Positions 1 through 11,900 are shown, numbered from the stretch's first letter. The stretch is 64,000 nt of DNA from Haliscomenobacter sp. (GCF_016718685.1 NZ_JADKCX010000029.1:1-64000); one strand, 5' to 3'. Program-made: numbers and translations. The notes: generated from the letters alone by a model not told the origin.

Positions 1-793
1 TGGTCACATTGTTGAAGCCCGAGTGAAAACAGATTTCGGTGATGGTTTGCTCCGAATCCAGGAGCAATTTGCAAGCAAACCGTACCCGCAGATCAATCAG
101 GAATTGCTTGAAGCTGTGGTGCGCGTGTTTGCGAAAAAAATGGCTAAAGGAGGAATCACTCATGTTGACCAGGCTGGCTACGTCCGATACTTTCATGAGG
201 TGGTTGGAAAAATTCTCCAAAATGTAAGTATACACAATCTGAATGCGGCGACTGTCCGTTTTTGAAGCTTGTGGGGTAAATCCTTCGCTGCTCAAGTATT
301 CGAATTCGGTCGAGCGAGAAAGTACATCCAGCAGTTTGAAAAACTCCAGCACGCTGTCCATACCCTTGTCGGTTGTCAGTTCTTTCATGCGGATAAAGAC
401 ATCCTCATAGGTTTTGCCGTAAAAGCGGATGCCGCGTCCGCAGCGTTGCAGGAGTTTCCTGATTTTGTGGTAAGGCTCTTTTTGTAACAAATGCGCCGTG
501 AAGAGGTCGGATCCAAACTGAATGGTGATCACGCGGTAGTTTTTGCCTTTTGGTTGCAGGGCGACTTCGGCATCCCACTTGTGGTAGAGGTAGGGTCCCA
601 TAAATACCAAATCGTTTTCCTGAAAATGCTGCGTCGAGTCCCCCACGGTGCGGGTACCAGAGATCCCGCTGACCAAATTGAGTTCCAAAGCGGGGTGGTT
701 GTGCATGGGGTAATCAAAATGATTGTTGACCGCATCCAATACCACAAAAACATCCGACTCTTTGAGTGGAGTTATTTGGAGAAAAACTTCCAT
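1..793 (-). CDS. AraC-family transcriptional regulator (3' end cut by window start)
   Basis: The reading frame is open from an ATG at 793 to the window edge, about 264 codons. The N-terminal part looks like a cupin sensor (His-rich start MHNHPALELNLVSG, then a NDLVFMGPYLYHKW stretch). The C-terminal part holds the first AraC helix-turn-helix (VSDVASLVNMSDSSFSHFFR) and the start of the second (ITEICFHSGFNNVT). Family knowledge: such proteins bind a sugar or related ligand and switch on the adjacent uptake genes. It is divergent from susC with about 170 bp between starts, so control of that locus is likely (inference). Its last residues lie outside the window. It resembles the broken AraC gene beside the second SusC/SusD locus at 52.8-53.6 kb. 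Confidence 0.85.
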   Translation of the reverse strand, partial: MEVFLQITPLKESDVFVVLDAVNNHFDYPMHNHPALELNLVSGISGTRTVGDSTQHFQENDLVFMGPYLYHKWDAEVALQPKGKNYRVITIQFGSDLFTAHLLQKEPYHKIRKLLQRCGRGIRFYGKTYEDVFIRMKELTTDKGMDSVLEFFKLLDVLSRSTEFEYLSSEGFTPQASKTDSRRIQIVYTYILENFSNHLMKVSDVASLVNMSDSSFSHFFRKHAHHSFKQFLIDLRVRFACKLLLDSEQTITEICFHSGFNNVT

Positions 794-965
794 TGTAAAA
801 TTTTCTTTTGGAATAGGAAGAAAAACTTCTTGGATATTGCTTAAAAGATACGACTGATTTGCCGGAAAGTGCCAAAATCGCAATTATTCTCAAGGTAATT
901 TTGCGAGCGTTGGTGAAGTTACAAAGATGACATATTCGGAGTTGACTTTGCGCGCACTCGACGAT

Positions 966-3900
966 ATGAAGCAACTTTTACCTTTAACTATGCTGCTTTT
1001 GTGGGGGATCAGCACCTTATTCGGGCAAATTCCTGCCACACTTCAACTCAGCGGAAAAGTGGTAGATGCCGCCAATCAGGAAGCCTTGATCGGGGTAAAC
1101 ATCCAAGTGAAGGGAACCCAGACTGGCGCAGTCACCGATGTAGCCGGAGCCTTTAGTCTGGAAGCGAGCAAAGGAAGTACCCTGATCTTCAGTTTTTTGG
1201 GTTATACCACTATTGAGCGTACCGTTCAGGATGCCACTCCACTGGTCATTCAACTGGAAACCGAAGCCCAACTTTTGCAAGACATGGTGGTGGTGGGGTA
1301 CAAACGTGAGTTTCGCTCGGATGTAGCCTCGTCCATCAGTTCCGTAAAAGCCAAAGACATTGCCAAACTCCCGGTCTTAGGCCTCGATCAGGCGCTACAA
1401 GGACAGGTGGCCGGGGTACAAGTCACCCAGGCTACGGGCGCACCGGGCGATGACATTTCGATTCGCATCCGTGGGGTCAACACCCTGGGCAACAACAATC
1501 CTCTATTTATTATTGATGGGGTGCCCACCACGGGCAGCATCAACATGTTTTCCACCAACGACATCGAATCCATTGAAGTGCTCAAAGATGGCGCCGCTGC
1601 CGCCATTTACGGTGCCCGGGCAGCCAATGGGGTGGTTTTGATCACCACCAAAAAGGGAAAATCGGGCAAACCCTCGTTTTCTTTCGACATGTACCAGGGG
1701 CTGCAACAAGCCACTAACCTACCCGAATTGCTGAATTCCGCCGAATACCTTACGATCCGTAATGAAGCCATTCAAAATGCCAACGCCTTGCGCGATCCGC
1801 GTAGGCAACTGACGGGCTATGACCCTCAAATTCTGGATACGCTGCCCGACAACAACTGGCTGGACAAGGTCTTCAGTACCGCGCCCATGAGCCGCTATTA
1901 TTTGAGTGCTACCGGCGGTGGTCCCAACGGATCGTATTATTTGATGGGTGAATACCTAGACCAGCAAGGCATTTATACCGGGCAAGGCTTCAAAAAATAT
2001 TCGGTCAGGATGAACAGTGAGATTGGCAATTCCTGGTTAAAACTGGGGAACAACCTGTCTTTTTCTGTTTCTGACCGCAAGCTGATCGGTAGTTCCGGCG
2101 ATGGGGGAGGCCCTGGCAATGAATTGAGCGGCATCCGTTACGCCTTGATTGCTGCGCCAGTCTTTCGCGTTGCGCGGGAGGATGGGACGTATTACAAAAC
2201 CAGTTCGGAATTGGGTGATCCCAGCCTGTACGGCGACGGCAATGCCAATCCACTGGCCTTCAACGAGGCGACAGATTGGAACATCAAACGGTACCGGGTT
2301 TTTGGCAATGTTTTTGCCGAACTGCAACCCCTCAAAAACCTGCATTTTCGCACCAATCTGGGGGGTGATTTTTTGTTTACCAACGAAAAACTGTTCAAAG
2401 AAAGGTTGTCGCCAGCCATTTATTCCCCCACTTCGCTCAATGAATCGCGGGTTTTTGAACAAAACCTCGTCTGGAACAACTCCCTCGATTACAACCTGAA
2501 GACTGGCCAACACAAAGCCTCGATCTTGCTGGGCATGGAAGCCATCGTCAACCGCACCAATTACCTCGGCGCTTCGGCCAATAATTTTTCGCGCACCGAT
2601 CCGCTTTTCCGCAACATCAACAATTCCGTGCCACAAATCTTGACCAATCTTGGTGCTTCAGGCATCAGCACTGAATGGAGCTTGTACTCCTTTTTTGGCC
2701 AGGCCAATTACAGTTATGCGGGCCGTTATGTGCTGAATGCTTCGCTGCGGCGGGATGGCTCTTCCCGTTTTGGAGAAGGCAACCGCTACGGGTATTTCCC
2801 CTCGGTGTCTGCCGCCTGGAATGTATCCAATGAGGCTTTTTTTGCCTCCAGCAAATTGATTTCTGGCTTAAAAATCCGGGCTTCGTACGGCGAATTGGGC
2901 AACCAGGAAATTGGCCTTTATCCTTACAGTTCTTTGGTGCAAACGGGTCAACGGGTGTACTCGTTTGGCGGAGAAGTGGCCACGGGAGCGCGCCTGATTG
3001 AAACGGGCAACAGCAAAATCAAGTGGGAAACCACCGCGCAATTCAACCTGGGCCTCGACCTGAGTTTGTGGAAAGATCGCCTCAACTTTACGGTGGATGT
3101 GTACAAAAAAATCACCAGCGACATCATCGTGCGCGTTCCTGTTCCTCAGGCGGGTGGCGGGTCAAATCCTCCTTATGTCAATGCCGGAGAAGTGGAAAAC
3201 AAGGGCGTCGATCTGAATCTCAATTACCGGGCGCGTTTCAAAGACGGGAACTACGGCATCACGGGCAACCTTTCCCTGGTGCGCAACGAGGTGCTTTCCG
3301 TGGCCGATTCTGAACCCATTTTGGGTGGATTTGGCCTCTCCGATGGCCCCATCACCAAAACCGAACCGGGTTACCCGATTGGTTCTTTTTTCCTCTACCA
3401 AATGCAGGGCATCTTTCAAACCCAGGAGGAAATCGCCGCCAGCCCTTTTCAAACCTTGGATACCCGCCCTGGTGATGTCAAATTCGCCGACTTGAATCAG
3501 GATGGCACCATCAACGACAAAGACCGGACTCACCTGGGTAGCCCTTTCCCCAATTTCATTTATGGACTCAACCTCAATGTGCAATACAAGAGTTTTGATC
3601 TGTCCCTTTTGGCCCAGGGCGTACAAGGCAACGACGTGTATTTCCTCTACGGGAATTTTGCCTACGAAACCCAATCCAGAGGATTCAATTCCTACCGCGA
3701 CATTTTAGACCGCTGGACGCCCACCAATACGGATACGAACATCCCCAAAGTGAGTGTGGACGATCGCAATGGCAATCGCCGCATTTCTACCCGCTTTTTG
3801 GAAGATGGCTCGTACCTGCGGATCAAAAACATCACCCTGGGGTATGACTTGAAAAAAAGCCTGAATTGGCCGGGTATTGGGGCCGCTCGTTTGTACCTGA

Positions 3901-4073
3901 GCGCACAAAATGCCCTGACCATCACCCGTTACAGCGGCCTTGATCCAGAAATCCAGGCCAATACCAACGATACCCGTGGCTACAACGTATCGTCCGACCT
4001 TGCCGTAGGCATCGATTGGGGAACAGTGCCCGCCCCACGTACTTTCATCCTGGGATTTCACCTGGATTTTTGA
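966..4073 (+). CDS. SusC/RagA-type TonB-dependent outer-membrane receptor
   Basis: About 1035 residues. The ATG at 966 is preferred because a signal peptide (MKQLLPLTMLLLWGISTLFG) starts there; an in-frame upstream start adds only polar residues. Domains in order: signal peptide, carboxypeptidase-D-like regulatory domain (SGKVVDAANQEALIGVNI, about 30-115), TonB plug (about 115-225, with VLKDGAAAAIYGARAANGVV, the SusC/RagA signature), then a C-terminal beta-barrel. It imports oligomeric nutrients, usually glycans, across the outer membrane with TonB energy and a SusD lid. susD follows 103 bp downstream. The substrate cannot be read from sequence, but the LamG proteins downstream suggest carbohydrate binding. 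The frame is intact, unlike the second SusC at 49.5-52.5 kb. Confidence 0.95.
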   Translation: MKQLLPLTMLLLWGISTLFGQIPATLQLSGKVVDAANQEALIGVNIQVKGTQTGAVTDVAGAFSLEASKGSTLIFSFLGYTTIERTVQDATPLVIQLETEAQLLQDMVVVGYKREFRSDVASSISSVKAKDIAKLPVLGLDQALQGQVAGVQVTQATGAPGDDISIRIRGVNTLGNNNPLFIIDGVPTTGSINMFSTNDIESIEVLKDGAAAAIYGARAANGVVLITTKKGKSGKPSFSFDMYQGLQQATNLPELLNSAEYLTIRNEAIQNANALRDPRRQLTGYDPQILDTLPDNNWLDKVFSTAPMSRYYLSATGGGPNGSYYLMGEYLDQQGIYTGQGFKKYSVRMNSEIGNSWLKLGNNLSFSVSDRKLIGSSGDGGGPGNELSGIRYALIAAPVFRVAREDGTYYKTSSELGDPSLYGDGNANPLAFNEATDWNIKRYRVFGNVFAELQPLKNLHFRTNLGGDFLFTNEKLFKERLSPAIYSPTSLNESRVFEQNLVWNNSLDYNLKTGQHKASILLGMEAIVNRTNYLGASANNFSRTDPLFRNINNSVPQILTNLGASGISTEWSLYSFFGQANYSYAGRYVLNASLRRDGSSRFGEGNRYGYFPSVSAAWNVSNEAFFASSKLISGLKIRASYGELGNQEIGLYPYSSLVQTGQRVYSFGGEVATGARLIETGNSKIKWETTAQFNLGLDLSLWKDRLNFTVDVYKKITSDIIVRVPVPQAGGGSNPPYVNAGEVENKGVDLNLNYRARFKDGNYGITGNLSLVRNEVLSVADSEPILGGFGLSDGPITKTEPGYPIGSFFLYQMQGIFQTQEEIAASPFQTLDTRPGDVKFADLNQDGTINDKDRTHLGSPFPNFIYGLNLNVQYKSFDLSLLAQGVQGNDVYFLYGNFAYETQSRGFNSYRDILDRWTPTNTDTNIPKVSVDDRNGNRRISTRFLEDGSYLRIKNITLGYDLKKSLNWPGIGAARLYLSAQNALTITRYSGLDPEIQANTNDTRGYNVSSDLAVGIDWGTVPAPRTFILGFHLDF

Positions 4074-4105
4074 CCTGTTTGATTACTATTCCTAACGAAT
4101 TTTAA

Positions 4106-4116
4106 GGGGGGGGGGG
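4106..4116 (+). repeat. G11 homopolymer tract between susC and susD
   Basis: Eleven consecutive G lie 60 bp upstream of the susD start. Such tracts can slip during replication and vary expression, but may also be miscounted by sequencers. A longer G20 tract sits in a similar place before another lipoprotein gene at 34.15 kb. Confidence 0.9.
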
Positions 4117-4176
4117 CTGGGCAGGTTGTAGAAGTGAAAGCCGTCCGCTGGGGTCTCTTTTCTAATCAAGTGCTGT

Positions 4177-5613
4177 ATGAGATTTTGGAAACAATTGTTT
4201 GGCCTGTGTTTGTTTTTCGTTTGTTCTGCTTGCGCGGACATCCTGGAGAAAGAACCCATCGGCATCCTAGATGCGGGTTCTTATTTCAAGACGGCCCAGG
4301 ATGCTGAACAAGCCGTGAATGCGGCTTATAATGCCCTGTTGTTCAACAACGAGAACAACAATTTTTACTGGGGCCTGGGCGTCATCGCCTCCGATGAAGC
4401 GGTAGTGGGTGGCGATGGCTCGCGGCCCGGATTGACTGAATTTGACTTTTTGACCCATACGCCGCGTACCCAGGAGCTCAACGATTTGTGGAAACTCAAC
4501 TACAACGGCATCACCCAGTGCAATACGGTTTTGGACAAAGTGCCCCTCATTGAGATGGATGCCGCCCAAAAAAGCCGCATTTTAGCCGAAGCCCAGTTTT
4601 TACGGGCTTACTATTATTTCATCCTTACGCAGGTTTTTGGCGATGTTCCACTGATCACCAGATTGCTGCCGCCTGCTGAACTCAAAATTCCCCGTACCCC
4701 TTTGCGCGAAGTGCAAGCCCAAATTCTACTGGATTGTGAAAGTGCGGCGCAGGTGCTGCCATTGAGCTATTCTACTGGTTCAGTGGGCCGGGCGACCAAA
4801 GGAGCGGCGCTGGCTTTGGCCGCGAAAACCAAAATCTATCAGAAAGACTGGGCGGGTGCTTTGGACTACATCCAGAAAATCAAAGCCCTGGGAATCTACA
4901 AGCTGGTGCCTGATTTTCGGGACAACTTCCGCAAGAACACCCAAAACAACAGCGAATCGGTGTGGGAAATCCAGCACAGCAACCTGCAACTGGGGGTAGG
5001 CAATTCCCTCAACCAGTGGTGGGCTTCCAAAAAATACGGCGGCGGTTACGGCTTTGCCGAAGTGACCAAAGAATTGGTGGATGCTTTTGAAGCAGGCGAT
5101 CCCAGACTCAAATTCAGCGTAGCCCGCAACCGCGATGACTATTTCGGAGTGACCTATTTTGCTTCATTTTCTTCCACCCAATTCAGTCCGCTCAAGTACC
5201 TGCAATCGGACCAGGAAGCGACCCAAAAAGCAGATGGCGACATCAATTATACGGCGATTCGCTATGCAGAAGTCCTGCTCTGGGAAGCCGAAGCCCAAGC
5301 TGAACTCAACAACATTCCCGCAGCAAAAATCCCGATGGAAGAAGTAAGGGCACGAGCCAGGGCGCAGTCCGCTACTCCTGCAACAGTACTACCTCCCGTA
5401 AGTGCCACGGACAAGACTACGCTGCTGACCGCCATCCGCCACGAGCGCCAGGTGGAACTGGCCTTCGAAATGCATCGCTTTTTCGACATCGTACGCTGGG
5501 GGATCGCTCCTCAGTACTTGTCAAACTTTAAGGTGGGTAAACACGAGTTGTGGCCATTGCCACAAACGGAGCTCGACTTGAATCCTTTTTTGGTGCAGAA
5601 TCCGGGTTATTGA
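4177..5613 (+). CDS. SusD/RagB-family outer-membrane lipoprotein
   Basis: 478 residues, a usual SusD length. The N terminus is a lipoprotein signal ending near Cys19 (FVCSACADILEKEP). The SusD N-terminal region with TPR-like helices follows (AYNALLFNNENNNFYWG; RILAEAQFLRAYYYFILTQ, a very typical SusD motif). The C terminus has the usual ERQVELAFEMHRFFDIVRWG and ends with NPFLVQNPGY. It caps the SusC barrel and binds the substrate at the cell surface. It directly follows susC and is surely co-transcribed. A polyG tract lies between the two genes. No frame damage is seen. Confidence 0.94.
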   Translation: MRFWKQLFGLCLFFVCSACADILEKEPIGILDAGSYFKTAQDAEQAVNAAYNALLFNNENNNFYWGLGVIASDEAVVGGDGSRPGLTEFDFLTHTPRTQELNDLWKLNYNGITQCNTVLDKVPLIEMDAAQKSRILAEAQFLRAYYYFILTQVFGDVPLITRLLPPAELKIPRTPLREVQAQILLDCESAAQVLPLSYSTGSVGRATKGAALALAAKTKIYQKDWAGALDYIQKIKALGIYKLVPDFRDNFRKNTQNNSESVWEIQHSNLQLGVGNSLNQWWASKKYGGGYGFAEVTKELVDAFEAGDPRLKFSVARNRDDYFGVTYFASFSSTQFSPLKYLQSDQEATQKADGDINYTAIRYAEVLLWEAEAQAELNNIPAAKIPMEEVRARARAQSATPATVLPPVSATDKTTLLTAIRHERQVELAFEMHRFFDIVRWGIAPQYLSNFKVGKHELWPLPQTELDLNPFLVQNPGY

Positions 5614-5808
5614 TCAGTTGTGAAATTTTAGCATCCCATTTACTGCAAGCGCCGCCCTAAGGCGTGGTTAGGTTGGACGGTTTACTTAGGGGTGTTAAAG
5701 AAAAACACTCGCGGCGCAGGGAAAGATTTCACCACCTAGAAACCAAGGCCCAGCTACACAGCCAATGAAGCTGCGGCAGTAAACAATTCCAAAAACAATC
5801 ATTTGTAT
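5614..5808. other. Gene-free stretch between susD and the exoprotein gene
   Basis: About 195 bp without a coding frame. An 8-bp outer pair TTTACTGC (5639-5646) and GCAGTAAA (5776-5783) and a GC-rich inner pair around GCGCCGC/GCGGCGC could form a long loose hairpin. No convincing promoter was found. Confidence 0.4.
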
Positions 5809-8800
5809 ATGAGCATCAGCGTCATCAAGTTTCGTACATCACTTTTACTTTCCTTCTGGAGCATCGGCATTTTCGCCTTTGCCCAAGCAGGCCAAATCGC
5901 CATTCCCCGCATTGAACAAATGCCCAACCAACCCAGCCCCATTCAACATCCGCAACTGGGCGCAGGTGGCGGAGAAGTACGATTCCTTTGTGTACGATGT
6001 CACCAAAACCGGAACCTATCTGCCCCTGGTTTTTTTCAAAAATGCGGGAATAAATTATCCAGCATCGCCCGTTTTTGGCCTGTCGACTTATGTGGGGTCA
6101 AACCCACCGTTGGCAATGAAGCCATCAACGTGTTGCCTTCGCTGGTAGGCGCCAGTTTATTGGGCATTGACAAACAAAACCAGTTTGGCCGCAACTGGCT
6201 GGTACAGTCCCAGGATTTTTTCAACAAAGCCAATGGCGAAAACCTCTACCTCAACAATACCAGTACCCACAGTGGCCAGGATTGGTGGTACGATATGATG
6301 CCCAACGTCTATTTTTATCAGTTGACCGATCTTTATCCACAAGGGTTTGGGGAGTCTAAACTTCAGTTTATCCGCATTGCCGATCGGCTCCTGGAAGCTT
6401 CCAAAAAAATGGGTGGCAGCAGCGCGCCTTGGACCAGCGCTTACCTGAATTACCGCGCCTGGAATTTTGAACAAATGAAACCTTTGGTCGCTGGTGTCAA
6501 AGAACCCGAAGCCGCCGGGGCTTTTGCCTGGATGTTGTACCATGCCTACCAAAAAACGGGCGACAAAAAATACCTCCAGGGGGCAGAGTGGTGCATGGAA
6601 TTCCTCAATTCCTGGCCCGATAATCCCTCCTACGAACTCCAATTGCCCTACGGAACTTACGTGGCAGCAAAAATGAACGCCGAACTCAACACCCGATACG
6701 ACATCGAAAAAATGCTCAATTGGTCTTTCAATCGTGGAGCCTTGCGGGGTTGGGGTACCATCGTCGGTAAGTGGGGCGGATTTGAGGTCTCGGGACTGGT
6801 GGGTGAAGCCAACGACGCGGGCAACGATTATGCTTTTCAACTCAATGGCTTACAACAAGCCGCAGCGCTCGTGCCGATGTTGCGCTACGACAAACGTTTT
6901 GCCCGAGCCATCGGCAAATGGATGCTCAACCTGAGCAATGCCAACCGTTTGTTTTACCCTGGTTTTTTGACCGATGCGCAGCAAGATGCTGCGGCCTGGT
7001 CCAATCAATACGATCCCGAGCGGGTGATCGGTTATGAAGCATTACGGGAAAAACTGAATGGAAAATCACCCGTTTCTACTGGAGATGCCCTGGCTGGAAA
7101 ATGGGCCGCAACCAACCTCTCCTTGTACAGCACGGGTTCAATTGGCTACTTGGGGGCCATTGTCAAAAAGACCAATGTTGAAAAAATCCTTTGTTTGGAT
7201 CTCTTAAAAACGGACTTTTTCCGCGAAGAAGCTTATCCCAGCTACTTATTGTTCAATTCCTATGCCACGGTTCAAGGCGTAGAACTGGATTTGGGCAATG
7301 TGCCGGTAGACCTGTACAATACCCTGCAAGAGACTTTTGTACAAACCAATGTGCAGGGTAAAGTCACCGTCTCGATTCCGCCCAATGAAGCGGTCTTGTT
7401 GGTGCTCACCCCCGCCGGAGGAAAGGCAACTTATCACGAAAATAAATTCCTGGTGGATGGGGTAGTGGTGGACTACCAGCAAACCAAAATAAAGTTGAAT
7501 GCCCGGCCCCGCATCCAGGGAATCGGCCTCAAAGAAGACACGCTGATGATCAACGATGGCGTCAGTGTTTTTGGCCAAGCCCTCGACCCTGAAGGCAGTA
7601 ACCTGGAGTACCATTGGTCGCTTAGCAAAGGTGAACTTACTGGCACGGGCAAAGTAGTACAGTTAAAAGCCCCAGCCGAGCCTGGCCAAATCGAACTCAA
7701 ACTGATTGTACAAGACGCGGAAGGACTATCTGATACCGCGACCTTGCTCCTGAATATAGTTGTGGCCATCAACCGAGCGCCCCTTATTTCGGCCATTGAA
7801 AAATCGGCGAGCTACGTACGGCCCAATGGCGATTTGACGCTTAACGTTCGGGCAAGCGATGCCAACCAAGATGCTTTGATCTATACCTGGAAGGCAACAG
7901 GTGGAACCTTGCAAGAAACTGGAAATCAAGCGAATTGGCGTGCGCCATCCATAGAGGGTGTATATACCATCAGTGTAGAAGTGAAAGACCCCGCTGGATT
8001 AAAAACAAGCGCAAGTACCAAAATCTGGGTGCGCAATTTTGCCCCTCCACTGGCGAACTGGTGGCTTTTACCCTTTCCAGGGCGATGCCCGCGACCAGGG
8101 GCCCAATCATTTGGATGGGCACGGTGATGCGGGCCCGGATCAGTTCCGACCGCAATAGCATTTCCTCTGAAGCTTTTTCTTTTGATGGCAACATCCAACA
8201 CATCCTGGTGCCCAATCACCCGCTGCTCAATTTTGACCAGGCGATTACCCTGAGTACCTGGTTCAAAATCAATGCCATTCCCGATCGGGAAAGTTTCCTT
8301 TTGTCGCATGGCAGTTGGCAACAACGCTGGAAGTTATCACTTACGCCTACCCGCCAGCTTCGCTGGACGGTCAATAGCCTGAATGGCATCAAAGACCTGG
8401 ATTCGGCTACTGAGTTACTTCCTGGCACTTACCATCAAGTTACGGCAACTTACGATGGCAGCTATATGGCGCTTTACCTGGATGGTGAGCTGGAAACGGT
8501 GGCGCCGTTCACCGGAAAAATCAGGACAACAACCTTGCCCATGCTGTTTGGGCAAATGTGGCCTGATGACGCCCAATACAATTTTGCCGGGTGCTGGACG
8601 AAGTTCGAATCTACAACCATGCACTTCCTCCCGATCAAGTAAAAATACTGTACACGAACAACACTACAACGCAAACAAAACAGGCTTTAATCGCCAGCGA
8701 GCCCTTACAGGTAATGCCCAATCCCTTCGTTCATTCCATCCAAATTGTAGATACAGATTGGAAAAAACAGCGTGGAACCCTCCAGCTCTATCAACTCGAC

Positions 8801-8941
8801 GGAAAAATGATCAAGACCTGGACGCTGGAATCCGTAGGCGGTCGCCCACTGGATTTGTCCTACCTGCCTGCGGGTGCGTATTGGTTAAAACTGTTCTCGA
8901 ATGGGCGGGTAAAAGCCCAATTAATTGTAAAACAACCATAA
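5809..8941 (+). CDS. Large secreted protein with LamG domain and T9SS tail (frameshifted)
   Basis: One locus of about 1040 codons interrupted by several single-base shifts. It starts at ATG 5809 with a signal peptide (LLLSFWSIGIFAFAQAG). Pieces in order: a helical N-terminal region of unrecognised family (about 5.95-7.3 kb; possibly an alpha/alpha-barrel glycan-active domain, weak inference), Ig/PKD-like repeats (about 7.5-8.03 kb; APLISAIEKSASYVRPNGD), a LamG/concanavalin-like lectin domain (about 8.06-8.66 kb; LLSHGSWQQRWKLSL), and a type A T9SS sorting tail (about 8.7-8.94 kb; VMPNPFVHSIQI, LPAGAYWLKLF). Frames switch near 5940, 6110, 8045, 8068, 8150 and 8590; the last is cured by one extra G in GGG. 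It shares its LamG type with the next gene. Likely an exported cell-surface glycan-binding protein. Confidence 0.75.
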
Positions 8942-8972
8942 AACCAAAATCCAATGAAATTCAAACTACAAC

Positions 8973-11900
8973 ATGTTGAAACTCCTCTTGTGCTGGGTAC
9001 TCTGTACCGGAGCACTGTACGGGCAAACTTCCGTAGCGAGTTATCCTTTTGACAAAGCACCTTACAAGCCCCCAGCATTGCTGCATTAAACACGCCCAAA
9101 ACAACAGTGGCCTTTTGGGTACGGGTCAAAAGCCTGCCCGTACAAGGGGAAGTTTTTCTGTTGTCTTTTGGCGGCTGGCAAGAGCGCTGGAAAATCTCTA
9201 TGCCCAACCACGGCAAGCCCGTTTGGACGACCAATCACACCAACGGCATTTCCGACATGGATTCCGGTGATGGGAATACCCTCGCGGTAGGTGTGTGGAA
9301 ACACGTGGCATTTGTGCACGATGGCGCCAAAGACCTCATCTACATGAACGGGGTTAAAGTGGCCGAAAAAGCCGTAGTAGGAAACCTAAACAACACCACC
9401 AAACCCCTCGGCATTGGGTTACAACGCCGTAGATGGTGGCAATTTTTTCAATGGAGACATTGATGAGCTCACCATTTTTGGCGAAGCCCTCACGGCCCAA
9501 CAAATTGGCACATTGTATGCCGCCCAAAGTGCCGTTCCTGTTGTGGCCAAAGGTTTGTTGAGCCATTATTCCTTTACGGGCAATACCAGGGACGAGGGAA
9601 TTTTGGCCAATCACGCCGATGGCAAAAACCTCAGTTTGCGAACCGACCGCTTTGGTTCGGGCAATGCCGCCTATCGGTTCAATGGAACCTCTTCTGAGTT
9701 GACGGCTCCGCCAACCGCGCCGCTTAATTCACCCAAAGCATCCATCAGTTTTTGGGTGAAAGTGAACAAATTGCCTGCTACGGGTGAGGTTTTTCTCCTC
9801 TCGCATGGTGGCTGGCAGGAACGCTGGAAAATATCCTTGCCGGGTCACGGCAAACCCGTTTTTACCACCAATTACACCAATGGCATTTCTGACATGGATT
9901 CGGGTGATGGCAATGCCCTCGTTCCGGGAAAATGGACGCATGTGGTGATGGTACACGATAGCATCAAGGATCTCATTTACCTGGATGGCGTACTGGCCAA
10001 TTCCAAAAACGTAGTGGGCAACCTCAATTCCACCCAACATCCCCTGGGCATTGGGTACAACCCGATTGATGGCGGAAACTTTTTTGATGGTGATTTGGAT
10101 GAGGTACAGTTGTTCAACACCGATTTGAGCGCGGCACAAGTAAATATTTTGCATATCCTGCAAACTACTGCTCCAAGTATCTCTTCAGCATTGGTCGCTG
10201 AATTCAAAATGGCGGGCAATTTGCATGATGCTACAGCTTACAAAAACGATGGGATCAACCACGGATCGGTGCCCAGCACTGATCGTTTTGGTTTGGCCAA
10301 CAACGCGGTTTCTTTTGACGGAGCGGAAGGGATTGAAGTGGCCAATTCGGTGGCGTACAATACTGGCAAGACCACGATCAGCTTTTGGGTAAATGTCAAA
10401 GAGCTACCCGGCTCAGGTGAATATTACCTGCTTTCACACGGAGGCTGGCAAGAGCGCTGGAAAATTTCGCTGCCCGCGCACGGCAAGCCCGTGTTTACGA
10501 CCAATTACGCCAATGGTATTTCCGACATGGATTCGGGCACCCCCCTGGCCGTCAATACCTGGACCCACGTGGTGATGGTACACGACAGTACCAAAGACAT
10601 CATCTATTTCGATGGGGTTAAGGTGAACGAAAAGGCAGTGCTTGGTTTGCTCAATGCTACCAAATACGACCTCGCTTTGGGCTACAACAACATCGACAAT
10701 GGCAACTTTTTTAAAGGAAGCTTGGACGATGTGCAGTTGTACAATGAAGCCTTGACCGCGGTAGAAGTGGCCAATTTATACAATGCCCAAAAACTGCCTG
10801 CCACAATTGGGGGCGATCTGGTGGCGGAGTACAATTTCAACGGCAATGCTGAAGATGCAACAGCCTACCACAACCATGCCAACCTAGGCAAAGCCATTCT
10901 CGATAAAGATCGGTTCAATAAATCCAATAAGGCCCTCCTTTTGGATGGCAAAACCACCGAAGTTAGCGCCAGCAATTCCACCCAGCTCAATTCAGATTAC
11001 ACCACGGTCAGTTTTTGGACCAAAATCAATAACCTGCCCGGCAACGGGGAAGCCTTCCTGTTGTCTTTCGGCGGCTGGCAAGAGCGCTGGAAAATTTCCT
11101 TGCCTGCGCATGGAAAACCCGTGTGGACGACCAACTACGTGGGGGGCATTTCCGATATGGATTCAGGAGATGGCAACGCCCTGGCGGTAGGAACCTGGAC
11201 ACAAGTGGCCATGGTGCACGATGGCACGCTGGACAAAATTTTCATCAATGGAAAATTGGTCGCGTTCAAAAATGTATCCGGCAAACTGAACAAAACGACC
11301 AAACCCCTGGGGATTGGCTATAACATCATCGACGGCGGCTCAATTGTAGATGGCTCTTTGGATGATATCCTCATCTTTAGCAAGGCTTTGAGTGATGCAC
11401 AAGTGGATTCTTTGTACAAGGCTCAAGCGGTAGCGCCAGCTTCCAGCGATACCCTCGCACCGGATGCTCCATTGAACCTCCTAGCGGTAGTTACAAATAC
11501 TACGGTAAACCTAGATTGGCGGGATGCTTCCGACAACGTTGGGGTTACGGCCTACAATTTGTTCCAGGATGGCAAAAAAGTGGCGACAACTGCACAATCG
11601 GATATTAAAGTGGAAAACTTGAAGCCACTCACCAGTTACGTCTTCGCCGTTACGGCCCTGGATTCCGCTGGTAATGAGTCGGGAATGACCAGTATTACCA
11701 TAATAACCGGTGAAGATCCCACTCCTGATACCACTGCGCCGAGTAAACCGGCTGCGCTAAAAGTGGATGTAGGCACCTTTACCGCCATTCTTTCCTGGAC
11801 GGCTTCTACCGACGACCGACAAGTGGTTGGATACGTAGTTTTGGTTGATGGAGTCGTTGTAGATTCTTTGGGCGGCACTGCAACTTCAATCGTTGTATCT

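Noticed and set aside
2037..2636. 199-codon open frame antisense to susC
   Set aside because: It lies wholly within the well-supported susC gene on the other strand, has no recognisable domain and arises from codon bias of the real frame.
5985..6110. CVRCHQ-like heme-binding pattern in the exoprotein gene
   Set aside because: It appears only in the wrong frame between two compensating frameshifts; the correct frame reads VAEKYDSFVYDVTKTGTYLP.
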